Shown in pieces: positions 6,414-12,935 of a DNA stretch of 26,055 nucleotides. This stretch comes from a virus. The position numbers and the translations under genes are program-made. The notes beneath the pieces are model-generated. The model was not told where the DNA came from, did no database searches, and saw nothing but the letters and a program-made list of their open reading frames with translations. The DNA lies in IMG/VR virus record IMGVR_UViG_3300027899_000933, positions 1 through 26,055 of that record, one strand, 5' to 3'. Numbering within the stretch: position 1 is the first letter of the stretch; every line of letters begins with the position of its first letter.

Positions 6414-7733
6414 ATGGACAACATTCTTCAACAAGTACGTGAATACATCGAACAAAAACAACAATCTAAAACCTGGGTACCGGGTCGAGATTTTGTCAAC
6501 TATGCAGGTGCCTATTATGATGCCGACGAATATGTAGCCGGCGTGGCCAGTCTGCTCAATGGCTGGCTAGCCATGGGCAACGACGGTCTTAAATTTGAAC
6601 GGGAATTTCCAAAACAGTTTGGAAAAACCAAGGGCATTGTGACCAACAGCGGTAGTTCAAGCAACCTACTGATGATGAGTGCACTGACCAGTAAGCGTGG
6701 CCACAATCTACCACGTGGCACCAAGGTTCTGATGCCCATTGCTGGATTCCCCACCACACTGAATCCCACTTTACAGGTGGGATTTACTCCGGTGTTCGTG
6801 GATATTGAACTGGAAACACTCAATCTAGATGTGGGTAAATTGGAATCCATGCTGGCCGCTGATCCAGAGATTCGTGTGATTACATTCGCGCATGTGTTGG
6901 GAAATCCCCCCAACATGGACGAAGTCATGGCAGTGGTCAACAAGTACAAATTAATCCTCCTGGAAGATTGCTGTGATGCACTGGGTAGCACCTACGATGG
7001 TAAACCACTGGGTTCATTTGGGCTCATGGCGTCCTGTAGTTTTTATCCAGCACATCACATGACCATGGGCGAGGGCGGTTATGTTGCCACCAACGATGCC
7101 AACATTGATGTTATTCTGCGTAGTTTCCGTGAGTGGGGGCGTGGTTGCTATTGTGTTGGTCCCGAGGCAAATAAACTAAAGTGTGGTACCTGCGGCAATC
7201 GTTTTAAAAACTGGATTCCCACTCTGCCGGATCAGATATTTGATCACAAGTACGTCTATGACGAAATCGGTTATAATCTAAAGCCAATTGAACTACAGTG
7301 TGCCATGGGCATGGAGCAACTTAAAAAGTTGGACACTATTCATGCTTTGCGCCGCCGCAACTATCAATTACTATTCAACATCTATGAAAAATACGAAGAG
7401 TTTTTCTATCTGCCAAAGGCGACCCACAAGAGTGATCCTAGCTGGTTTGCTTTTCCTCTTACTATTCGCCCCGGTGCTCCTTTTACCCGTGCTGATGTTG
7501 TGGATTATCTGGAAGAAAACCTAATACAAACTCGTCCCTATTTTGCTGGTAACATCATGTTGCAACCTGCATACAGTCACCTAATGGATCCACAGCTGGC
7601 CAAGGATAATTTCCCCAATGCCACACATGCCATGACACACACATATTTTCATGGAACTAGTCCAGTGATAACCCCAGAGCAGATTGCCTACATTGACTCA
7701 ATCGTAACTGGATTCATGAGCCTTTATGTATGA
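6414..7733 (+). CDS. rfbH: RfbH/E1-type NDP-4-keto-6-deoxyhexose 3-dehydratase
   Basis: This is a PLP-fold protein of the DegT/DnrJ/EryC1 group, but of the dehydratase branch that uses PMP and an iron-sulfur cluster to remove the C3 hydroxyl. The usual PLP-binding Lys position holds His214 in SFYPAHHMTMGEGG, as in the Yersinia/Salmonella E1 enzymes. Cysteines at 187, 245, 247 and 257 give C-X57-C-X1-C-X9-C, nearly the E1 [2Fe-2S] pattern C-X57-C-X1-C-X7-C; Cys260 is a spare. A following DHKYVYDEIGYNLKP also fits RfbH. The 439-residue length is typical. E1 needs a partner reductase (E3/RfbI), which is not in the window. It overlaps the next gene by ATGA. Confidence 0.85.
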   Translation: MDNILQQVREYIEQKQQSKTWVPGRDFVNYAGAYYDADEYVAGVASLLNGWLAMGNDGLKFEREFPKQFGKTKGIVTNSGSSSNLLMMSALTSKRGHNLPRGTKVLMPIAGFPTTLNPTLQVGFTPVFVDIELETLNLDVGKLESMLAADPEIRVITFAHVLGNPPNMDEVMAVVNKYKLILLEDCCDALGSTYDGKPLGSFGLMASCSFYPAHHMTMGEGGYVATNDANIDVILRSFREWGRGCYCVGPEANKLKCGTCGNRFKNWIPTLPDQIFDHKYVYDEIGYNLKPIELQCAMGMEQLKKLDTIHALRRRNYQLLFNIYEKYEEFFYLPKATHKSDPSWFAFPLTIRPGAPFTRADVVDYLEENLIQTRPYFAGNIMLQPAYSHLMDPQLAKDNFPNATHAMTHTYFHGTSPVITPEQIAYIDSIVTGFMSLYV

Positions 7734-8353
7734 TTACTGCACAGGATCTTATTGATTTTGAAACTGATATTGCTGTGCTGTTCAATGCTGCAAGTATAAA
7801 GGCGCCGGTACATTTGTACGCAAACAATGAAGACAACATCATGCGTGTCTTTGAAAAAATTGACATTAAAAATGATTGGGTATGCTGTACCTGGCGAAAT
7901 CACTATCAGGCATTGCTCAAGGGCATTCCCAGCGACTTGCTCAGAGAAAAAATCATACAGGGCAAAAGTATGGTTATGAATTTACCCGAATATAAATTTG
8001 TAAGTTCCAGCATTGTGGGTGGCATTCCCAGCATTGCCACTGGGCTGGCGCTGGCAGCTAAACTCAAGCATTCCTCAGAGCATGTATGGTGCTGGACCGG
8101 AGACATGAGTGCAGAGACTGGTGCCTGGGGCGAAGCATACCGTTATTCGGTGGCTCATGAATTGCCCATAACTTTTGTAGTTGAAGACAATGGCCTGAGT
8201 GTGCTCACCCCGACCAGTAAAGTATGGGGGGAAGAAAAATGGTATCTACCGCATCAGAATCGCAATTGGTATGAAGGACCAAATTTAATCTATTACAAGT
8301 ACAGTAATAAAAAATATCCGCATGCGGGTGCAGGGATAAGGGTACAATTTTAA
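7730..8353 (+). CDS. Thiamine-diphosphate enzyme, E1 alpha-like subunit (shortened)
   Basis: This protein matches the TPP-binding subunit of two-oxoacid or acetoin dehydrogenases. Seen: RNHYQALLKGIP (about residues 56-67), SSIVGGIPSIATGLALAAK (93-111), and the TPP motif starting GD at 124-125 and ending EDN at 152-154, about the 30-residue spacing of GDGx(25-30)N. At 207 residues it is far shorter than a usual E1 alpha (about 330-370). It overlaps RfbH by ATGA and the beta-like gene by TAATG, so the two subunits are made together. In a sugar cluster it may move a two-carbon unit rather than serve central metabolism. That role is inference. Confidence 0.7.
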   Translation: MITAQDLIDFETDIAVLFNAASIKAPVHLYANNEDNIMRVFEKIDIKNDWVCCTWRNHYQALLKGIPSDLLREKIIQGKSMVMNLPEYKFVSSSIVGGIPSIATGLALAAKLKHSSEHVWCWTGDMSAETGAWGEAYRYSVAHELPITFVVEDNGLSVLTPTSKVWGEEKWYLPHQNRNWYEGPNLIYYKYSNKKYPHAGAGIRVQF

Positions 8354-8895
8354 TGACATCCAATCAACGATATAATCAGTGCTTAAAAGACGCAATGAAT
8401 TGGCTGGGAAGCCAGCCTGATGTGATTATTCTGGGGCAGGCAGTCTGCTATGCAGGTACTGGATGCTATGAAAGTCTAACCGAAGTTCCCCCTGACAAGA
8501 AAATGGAATTCCCTGTGGCAGAAAACTTTCAGATTGGGGTCAGTACTGGGCTAGCACTCAATGGATTTGTTCCGGTGAGTGTGGTTCCACGCTGGAACTT
8601 TTTACTATGTGCAACGGACCAGGTGATCAATCATCTGGATAAGTTATCCAAGATGAGCAATGGTGGATATGCACCCAAGGTAATTATTCGTGTGGCAGTT
8701 GGATCTGAAGTACCAGTGGATCCACAGGATCAGCATCGTGGTAATTTTTCTGATGCTTTTAGAAAAATGTGTGCAACCATTGACATCATTGAATTAACTG
8801 ATCCAGAATCCATAATGCCAGCCTATCAACATGCATATAGTAGAACCGACGGCCGCAGCACCATTGTAGTTGAGTTTCCTGATTACGGCAAATAA
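8353..8895 (+). CDS. Thiamine-diphosphate enzyme, E1 beta-like subunit (pyrimidine domain only)
   Basis: This matches the pyrimidine-binding half of E1 beta or transketolase. Seen: PVAENFQIGVSTGLALNG, with Glu57 in the place of the conserved Glu that activates the thiamine aminopyrimidine, then FLLCATDQVINHLDKLSKMSNGG, matching the beta-subunit F..a.DQi.n...K...ms.G pattern. At 180 residues it has no room for the C-terminal transketolase domain of normal beta subunits (about 325 residues). It is coupled to the alpha-like gene by TAATG, and together they could form a compact TPP enzyme. It is the last gene of the cluster; a new promoter starts at 8900. Confidence 0.7.
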   Translation: MTSNQRYNQCLKDAMNWLGSQPDVIILGQAVCYAGTGCYESLTEVPPDKKMEFPVAENFQIGVSTGLALNGFVPVSVVPRWNFLLCATDQVINHLDKLSKMSNGGYAPKVIIRVAVGSEVPVDPQDQHRGNFSDAFRKMCATIDIIELTDPESIMPAYQHAYSRTDGRSTIVVEFPDYGK

Positions 8896-8899
8896 CAAT

Positions 8900-8928
8900 T
8901 TGACTTAATTATTGGTTAATGTTAGTAT
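8900..8928 (+). promoter_or_regulatory. Sigma70-type promoter
   Basis: TTGACT (8900-8905), 17 nt, then TAGTAT (8923-8928). The spacer begins with TAAT and ends with GT like the other promoters of this set. The small gene at 8956 follows 27 nt later. Confidence 0.6.
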
Positions 8929-8955
8929 GCAGCTACATTAACTTAGGAATCTATT

Positions 8956-9111
8956 ATGTTTGAATCTATTGAAATCCGCAAAGTGGCCAACGGTTTTGTA
9001 CTAACAGTGCATACTGAAGAAGAAACCAAAGAATACGTTTACGACAGTTCACGCAAGGCCATGCGTGTGATTAAACAATACATTGACGCTGACCACAAGA
9101 GCACAGAATGA
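8956..9111 (+). CDS. Small conserved-looking protein of unknown function
   Basis: A 51-residue protein starts at ATG 8956, with TAGGAA at 8944-8949 as a ribosome binding site. It has alternating charged and beta-type residues (EIRKVANGFVLTVHTEE, then EYVYDSS) and ends in a basic helix. No cysteine motif or membrane segment. It has its own promoter upstream and another directly after it, so it is probably made early and separately. Small proteins of this look are common in T4-like phages; function unknown. Confidence 0.7.
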   Translation: MFESIEIRKVANGFVLTVHTEEETKEYVYDSSRKAMRVIKQYIDADHKSTE

Positions 9112-9118
9112 TTTTTGG

Positions 9119-9147
9119 TTGACGTAAAATACGACTTCGGTTATAAT
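9119..9147 (+). promoter_or_regulatory. Strong sigma70-type promoter
   Basis: TTGACG (9119-9124), exactly 17 nt, then perfect TATAAT (9142-9147). The spacer starts TAAAAT and ends GT, shared with 1612 and 9439. It precedes the gene at 9180 by 32 nt, and TTAGGAGT at 9168-9175 is the ribosome binding site. Confidence 0.75.
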
Positions 9148-9179
9148 ACCAACATCGCGTAACAACTTAGGAGTCGAAA

Positions 9180-9437
9180 ATGTCCACAGTACATAGCATT
9201 TGGAAAACCGGATACGCAGTGCATACAGCATTGGGTGTTGAGCTTGTTGGTGAAACAGAAAAAGCCATGAAGTTCAAGGTTCTGAATTCTAGCAAAGGGT
9301 ATACTTTTTACATGCCCAAGAAAGCATTGGCCGCCGACAAGACCACTGAAGGTATCCTTAATCTTGCACCCTGGTACAAAATCGAAGGATTTATTGAATA
9401 TCTTTTTGATCAGTACGCCAATCATTACGCTCGCTAA
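9180..9437 (+). CDS. Small protein of unknown function
   Basis: An 85-residue soluble protein behind a strong host-like promoter and a good ribosome binding site (AGGAG). It has a beta-type N-terminal half (TGYAVHTALGVELVGE, then FKVLNSS), a YTFYMPKKAL segment and an aromatic C-terminus (LAPWYKIEGFIEYLF). No catalytic motif seen. It stands alone between two promoters, so it is likely an abundant early product. I do not recognise the family. Confidence 0.75.
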   Translation: MSTVHSIWKTGYAVHTALGVELVGETEKAMKFKVLNSSKGYTFYMPKKALAADKTTEGILNLAPWYKIEGFIEYLFDQYANHYAR

Positions 9438-9438
9438 T

Positions 9439-9467
9439 TTGGCATAAAATCGTATTTCTGTTATAAT
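9439..9467 (+). promoter_or_regulatory. Sigma70-type promoter for the AAA+ ATPase gene
   Basis: TTGGCA (9439-9444), exactly 17 nt, then perfect TATAAT (9462-9467). The spacer starts TAAAAT and ends GT. The -35 box lies immediately after the previous stop codon. AAGGAA at 9489-9494 is the ribosome binding site. Confidence 0.7.
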
Positions 9468-9499
9468 TTGTACTTCACGTTAACTACCAAGGAATCAAA

Positions 9500-10537
9500 A
9501 TGTCAGCAACTATCCGTATCCGCAAGGGCAACTATCGTGGCACTTCTGTTAAAAACAAAGTGTTTGAATTGGTAAAGCAATACAAGAAGACACCCAACGG
9601 TGGGCATGTAACTGTGCGCAACGGCGGAAATTTTGAAAATTGCCCCGAGGTTGTGCGCATCAAAGTTTCTGGAATTTCCGACTATGAATTTATCAGTGGG
9701 CAAGAACTGCATGAAGCACCTCTGCTGGATCAACCCAATGACGAACCTGTTGATGAAGTTTCCACCGAGACCGACGAGCAAGTTATGACCCGTATCCGTG
9801 AACGTTTTGAAATCCTAACCGAAATGACCAAGGCAGCAACCACTGGCGACATTCGTGCCATGATTGTGTCCGGCCCCCCGGGTGTGGGCAAGAGTTTTGG
9901 TGTCGAGCAAGAAGTTGAAAAGGCATGCTTGTTTGATCAGCTGGCCGGTAAGAAAATTCGTGCCGAAGTGGTCAAGGGTTCAGCGACTGCACTGGGTCTG
10001 TTCTCCACACTGTACAAGTACAGCGATGCAAATTCTGTGCTGGTATTTGATGACTGTGATGGCATCCTACTTGATGATGTTTCCCTGAATCTGCTCAAAG
10101 GTGCTTTGGATTCTGGAAAAAAACGCAAGATCAGCTGGTTGAGCGATAGTTCCATGTTGCGCCGTGAAGGCATCCCTGATCAGTTTACTTTTAACGGGTC
10201 TGTGATTTTTATCACAAACCTGAAGTTTGACAAGATGCGTAGCCAGAAACTGCGTGACCACTTGGATGCACTCCAGTCACGTTGCCACTATCTGGATCTG
10301 ACTCTGGATACCATGCGTGACAAGATCCTGCGCATCAAGCAGATTGCCAAGGATGGGGAACTGTTCAAGGACTACGGTTTTGATGCTGATGCTCAGCACG
10401 AAATCCTGGATTTTATGACTGACAATCAGAATCGTCTGCGTGAAATGAGTCTGCGCATGGCACTGAAAATTGCAGATTTGCGCAAGAGCTTCCCACTCAA
10501 CTGGAAGCGCATGTCTGAAACGACCTGTATGCGTTGA
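9500..10537 (+). CDS. AAA+ family ATPase
   Basis: A 345-residue protein with a central AAA+ core. Walker A GPPGVGKS is at residues 125-132, Walker B VLVFDDCD at 180-187, and a sensor-1-like strand IFITNLKF follows. The first ~90 residues are a basic, beta-rich extension (RIRKGNYRG...) ending in an acidic linker, and the C-terminus is a basic helical region. The role cannot be fixed: AAA+ proteins with such short cores act as remodelling factors, helicase or clamp loaders, or defence-linked motors. It is driven by its own strong promoter and closed by an intrinsic terminator, so it is a single-gene early unit with its two small neighbours upstream. Confidence 0.85.
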   Translation: MSATIRIRKGNYRGTSVKNKVFELVKQYKKTPNGGHVTVRNGGNFENCPEVVRIKVSGISDYEFISGQELHEAPLLDQPNDEPVDEVSTETDEQVMTRIRERFEILTEMTKAATTGDIRAMIVSGPPGVGKSFGVEQEVEKACLFDQLAGKKIRAEVVKGSATALGLFSTLYKYSDANSVLVFDDCDGILLDDVSLNLLKGALDSGKKRKISWLSDSSMLRREGIPDQFTFNGSVIFITNLKFDKMRSQKLRDHLDALQSRCHYLDLTLDTMRDKILRIKQIAKDGELFKDYGFDADAQHEILDFMTDNQNRLREMSLRMALKIADLRKSFPLNWKRMSETTCMR

Positions 10538-10560
10538 TGCCCAGCTAACATAAATTAATA

Positions 10561-10587
10561 ATCCCTGCCCGTGCAGGGATTTTTTTT
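10561..10587 (+). terminator. Rho-independent terminator
   Basis: A perfect 8-bp stem, ATCCCTGC (10561-10568) with GCAGGGAT (10573-10580), closes a 4-nt loop CCGT and is followed by seven Ts (10581-10587). It lies 23 nt after the AAA+ gene and insulates the heme oxygenase gene. Confidence 0.95.
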
Positions 10588-10615
10588 GACACGTTGATTT
10601 CAGATAAGTAAGAGC

Positions 10616-11155
10616 ATGAGCCTCAAAGAAATTACTCAGGATTTACATCGAGCAGCGGAGGCCACTGACTTTATGAAATCAGTTTTTGATGGATCACTTG
10701 ATCCTGATTGCTGGATGGATTTTGTACATCAGAAATTTTTATTTTACAGTGCCATAGAAGGTGCAGCAACTCCGCTGGGCCTGCTGGTTGATTTACCTGA
10801 TATACAGCGATCATTTAAATTAAAACATGATTATATGACCATGACCGGTGGTCAATTGCGTCACCGCCATAGGGCAGTGACCATTGAGTACTACAACTAC
10901 GTATGGTCTATTTCCCAAGACCCTGACAAAATCATGGCACACCTGTATGTCTGGCACCTGGGTGATTTATTTGGTGGGCAGATGATCAAACGTATGATAC
11001 CAGGTTCCCATGAATCACTGGAATTTGAGGGCAGGGATAAATTAATTAGCACCATCAGAAATAAATTGGATGATGCCATCATGGGCGACGAAGCTCGTGT
11101 GGGATTTGAATGGGCTATAAGGATATTAAAACAATATGACAACACCTCTACTTGA
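10616..11155 (+). CDS. ho: Heme oxygenase (biliverdin-forming)
   Basis: It would open heme to biliverdin IX-alpha, CO and iron using O2 and electrons from a ferredoxin. Seen: the N-terminal helix ITQDLHRAAEATDF, with His11 in the place of the proximal heme ligand, then FLFYSAIEGA, and the distal-helix motif HLGDLFGGQ (residues 114-122) matching the family's RYLGDLSGGQ. The 179-residue length suits small bacterial/phage forms rather than the ~240 of cyanobacterial HO1. It overlaps the bilin reductase gene by 20 nt, so product and substrate are coupled. The start is ATG 10616; the ribosome binding site is weak. Confidence 0.9.
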   Translation: MSLKEITQDLHRAAEATDFMKSVFDGSLDPDCWMDFVHQKFLFYSAIEGAATPLGLLVDLPDIQRSFKLKHDYMTMTGGQLRHRHRAVTIEYYNYVWSISQDPDKIMAHLYVWHLGDLFGGQMIKRMIPGSHESLEFEGRDKLISTIRNKLDDAIMGDEARVGFEWAIRILKQYDNTST

Positions 11156-11807
11156 ACGTGTACTTAAAGTGGGACGGTATTTTGAGCAACGCTTAAAAGA
11201 AACCGGGCAGATTATACCAGATGCTGCCACTGGATATGATTGGTATAATCATCTGTACTCCAGCGCTACCTATCGACGGGCCCATGTGGAGATTGTGGAC
11301 AAGATGCAAAGCCATAAAATTCTGGTTCTGCATTGTACCATATTCCCCCATTATAACGATCCCAGCCCAATCTGGGGATTTGATGCAGTGTGTGGGCCAA
11401 ACAAAATTACCGGGGCGTTCCATGACATGAGTAATGGTGGCGACCCCGGCCATTTTATGATTGAGCATTTTGCTCACACTGTTAAAGATCTAAATTGGAA
11501 AAAAGAACGTCAATTACCACCCTGGGCCCAGGAAATCTTCAGCGAACATATTGTGGCTGCGGGGAACATAAACGACCAACAAGAGCTTGAAAAGCTATGC
11601 AGTCTGGCTGAAAGTAATCTGGATTATTATCTGAGTAACGTGGGAAAAACAGCAAACGCTGATCATGATTTTTATGAAATACAACGAAAATATAATGCCA
11701 ACAACAAGCAAAATCCGCATGTTGCACGTAGCATGATCAGCATGGGTGTTCCCGAACCCACCATAATGAAATTTATCGACGAAGTATTATATTCAGAAAA
11801 CCGTTGA
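11136..11807 (+). CDS. Ferredoxin-dependent bilin reductase (PcyX/PebS/PcyA family)
   Basis: It would reduce biliverdin in ferredoxin-fed steps. Seen: YRRAHVEIVDKMQSHKILVLHCTIFPHYNDPSPIWGFDAV-like core (residues 46-85), with Glu52, His66 and Asp83 in roughly the places of PcyA Glu76, His88 and Asp105, then HDMSNGGDP. The length of 223 is close to PcyX and PebS. The ho gene directly upstream overlaps it by 20 nt, the arrangement known for phage ho-pcyX and ho-pebS cassettes. PcyX and PebS make phycoerythrobilin in a four-electron reduction. From motifs alone PcyX cannot be separated from PcyA or PebS, so the symbol is left blank. Confidence 0.88.
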   Translation: MTTPLLERVLKVGRYFEQRLKETGQIIPDAATGYDWYNHLYSSATYRRAHVEIVDKMQSHKILVLHCTIFPHYNDPSPIWGFDAVCGPNKITGAFHDMSNGGDPGHFMIEHFAHTVKDLNWKKERQLPPWAQEIFSEHIVAAGNINDQQELEKLCSLAESNLDYYLSNVGKTANADHDFYEIQRKYNANNKQNPHVARSMISMGVPEPTIMKFIDEVLYSENR

Positions 11808-11831
11808 CGTCTGTGTAAATACTGCTAAAAT
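11804..11831 (+). promoter_or_regulatory. Likely sigma70-type promoter
   Basis: TTGACG (11804-11809, overlapping the bilin reductase stop) and TAAAAT (11826-11831) are 16 nt apart. The ATG of the next gene is only 7 nt after the -10 box, so the transcript would be nearly leaderless. That lowers confidence. Confidence 0.45.
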
Positions 11832-11838
11832 ATGCAGT

Positions 11839-12912
11839 ATGAATAAGGCGCCCACGTTTAAATATCTGGAGGAATACATTGAGTTTATTGGCGGATATCG
11901 AAGCGCCACGGGAAAAGTGCATTCAATGTTTGATCACCTTCCTGTACCAATTAATTTGGCCCGCTATGACGTAAATTTTATACAGAATGTAAGCGAACAG
12001 ACTACCAATATCTATGGATATGGTTCAAAGAATGTTGCTGCCTACACTGATAGGCAGGCTGAGTTGGCTTATGCCATAGTAGACAAATACAGAAAGCAAC
12101 TTTTAAATTTGAAACCTCCTGTGATAGTTCCCGAGCGAGTCAGAGACCTGCAATTAAAACATGGCCTTAGGCAGGTGGATCGTACCAAGTCAGTGACCAT
12201 CGCCGATGGAAATTTTGTGCTTAAATTCCCCTATGATCGAACTTTAATTGAGCTGATAAAAACCCAGATGAAAGAGGGAAACGGTGCGGCAAAGTTTGAC
12301 GGGGAAAAAAAAGTGTGGGTCATGGCCATGACCGAAGACATGTTAAACTGGATCATGGCTATATGTCCAGGTAGGGAGTTTGTCATTGACGAAGAAATTC
12401 ACTTGCTGTATCGTAACTTGCAAGACATGGAACAAACACCGTTTGCCATAGAGCTGGGTATTGTCGTGGATCAGCCTGTGATATTAAATGCTCCCAGTAG
12501 TATGCTGGATTATATTAATACCAATCTTGGGGGGTTGTCATTGGATAATTTGCTCGTACTGGTTGATAATGGTCCTGTATTAGGATATAATGTCAGCAGT
12601 GCAGTAACTGAACGTATTAAAGCGCAATATCCCCAATACTGGGATCTAGTTAGATTTAGAAAAAGTAAATTCTCTAAATCCAGTATTGGGCTAAATGATA
12701 TTGTAGAGTATGCTCGATTAACTAATCGTCTACCAGTACATGTTTATGAAAATGGACTTCCCAAAGAAAGCACTGATGGGGTGATATATCTGAATCGTGG
12801 CATTAGTTATAATGTACATCCAAAGTTATTGGTGACCACTACAAATTTAATGATTGGCAGCAGAAAAGAAAGCTGGGTCATGAACTCAGAAAAGATGATT
12901 TACCTTGAGTAA
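11839..12912 (+). CDS. HARP-domain-like protein next to UvsW
   Basis: A 357-residue protein with a middle segment (about residues 120-175) that reads as a HARP-type fold: VTIADGNFVLKFPY, then TLIELIKT, then AAKFDGEKKVWVMAM. In eukaryotic SMARCAL1 a HARP domain precedes an SF2 annealing helicase. Here a UvsW helicase follows as a separate gene. The rest is helical with no catalytic motif. The promoter may lie at 11804-11831, leaving little or no leader. HARP is a motif-level guess. Confidence 0.45.
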   Translation: MNKAPTFKYLEEYIEFIGGYRSATGKVHSMFDHLPVPINLARYDVNFIQNVSEQTTNIYGYGSKNVAAYTDRQAELAYAIVDKYRKQLLNLKPPVIVPERVRDLQLKHGLRQVDRTKSVTIADGNFVLKFPYDRTLIELIKTQMKEGNGAAKFDGEKKVWVMAMTEDMLNWIMAICPGREFVIDEEIHLLYRNLQDMEQTPFAIELGIVVDQPVILNAPSSMLDYINTNLGGLSLDNLLVLVDNGPVLGYNVSSAVTERIKAQYPQYWDLVRFRKSKFSKSSIGLNDIVEYARLTNRLPVHVYENGLPKESTDGVIYLNRGISYNVHPKLLVTTTNLMIGSRKESWVMNSEKMIYLE

Positions 12913-12935
12913 CAGTTAACACCGAATTATACTAA

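Noticed and set aside
10587-10610. TTGACA after the terminator as a promoter for heme oxygenase
   Set aside because: At 17 nt spacing the -10 would be TAAGAG, and the start would fall at or past the ATG. Read-through or an undefined promoter is as likely.
11866-11880. GGAGGA as a ribosome binding site for an internal start in the HARP-like gene
   Set aside because: No ATG, GTG or TTG in the gene's frame follows at the right distance; it is simply Glu-Glu coding.
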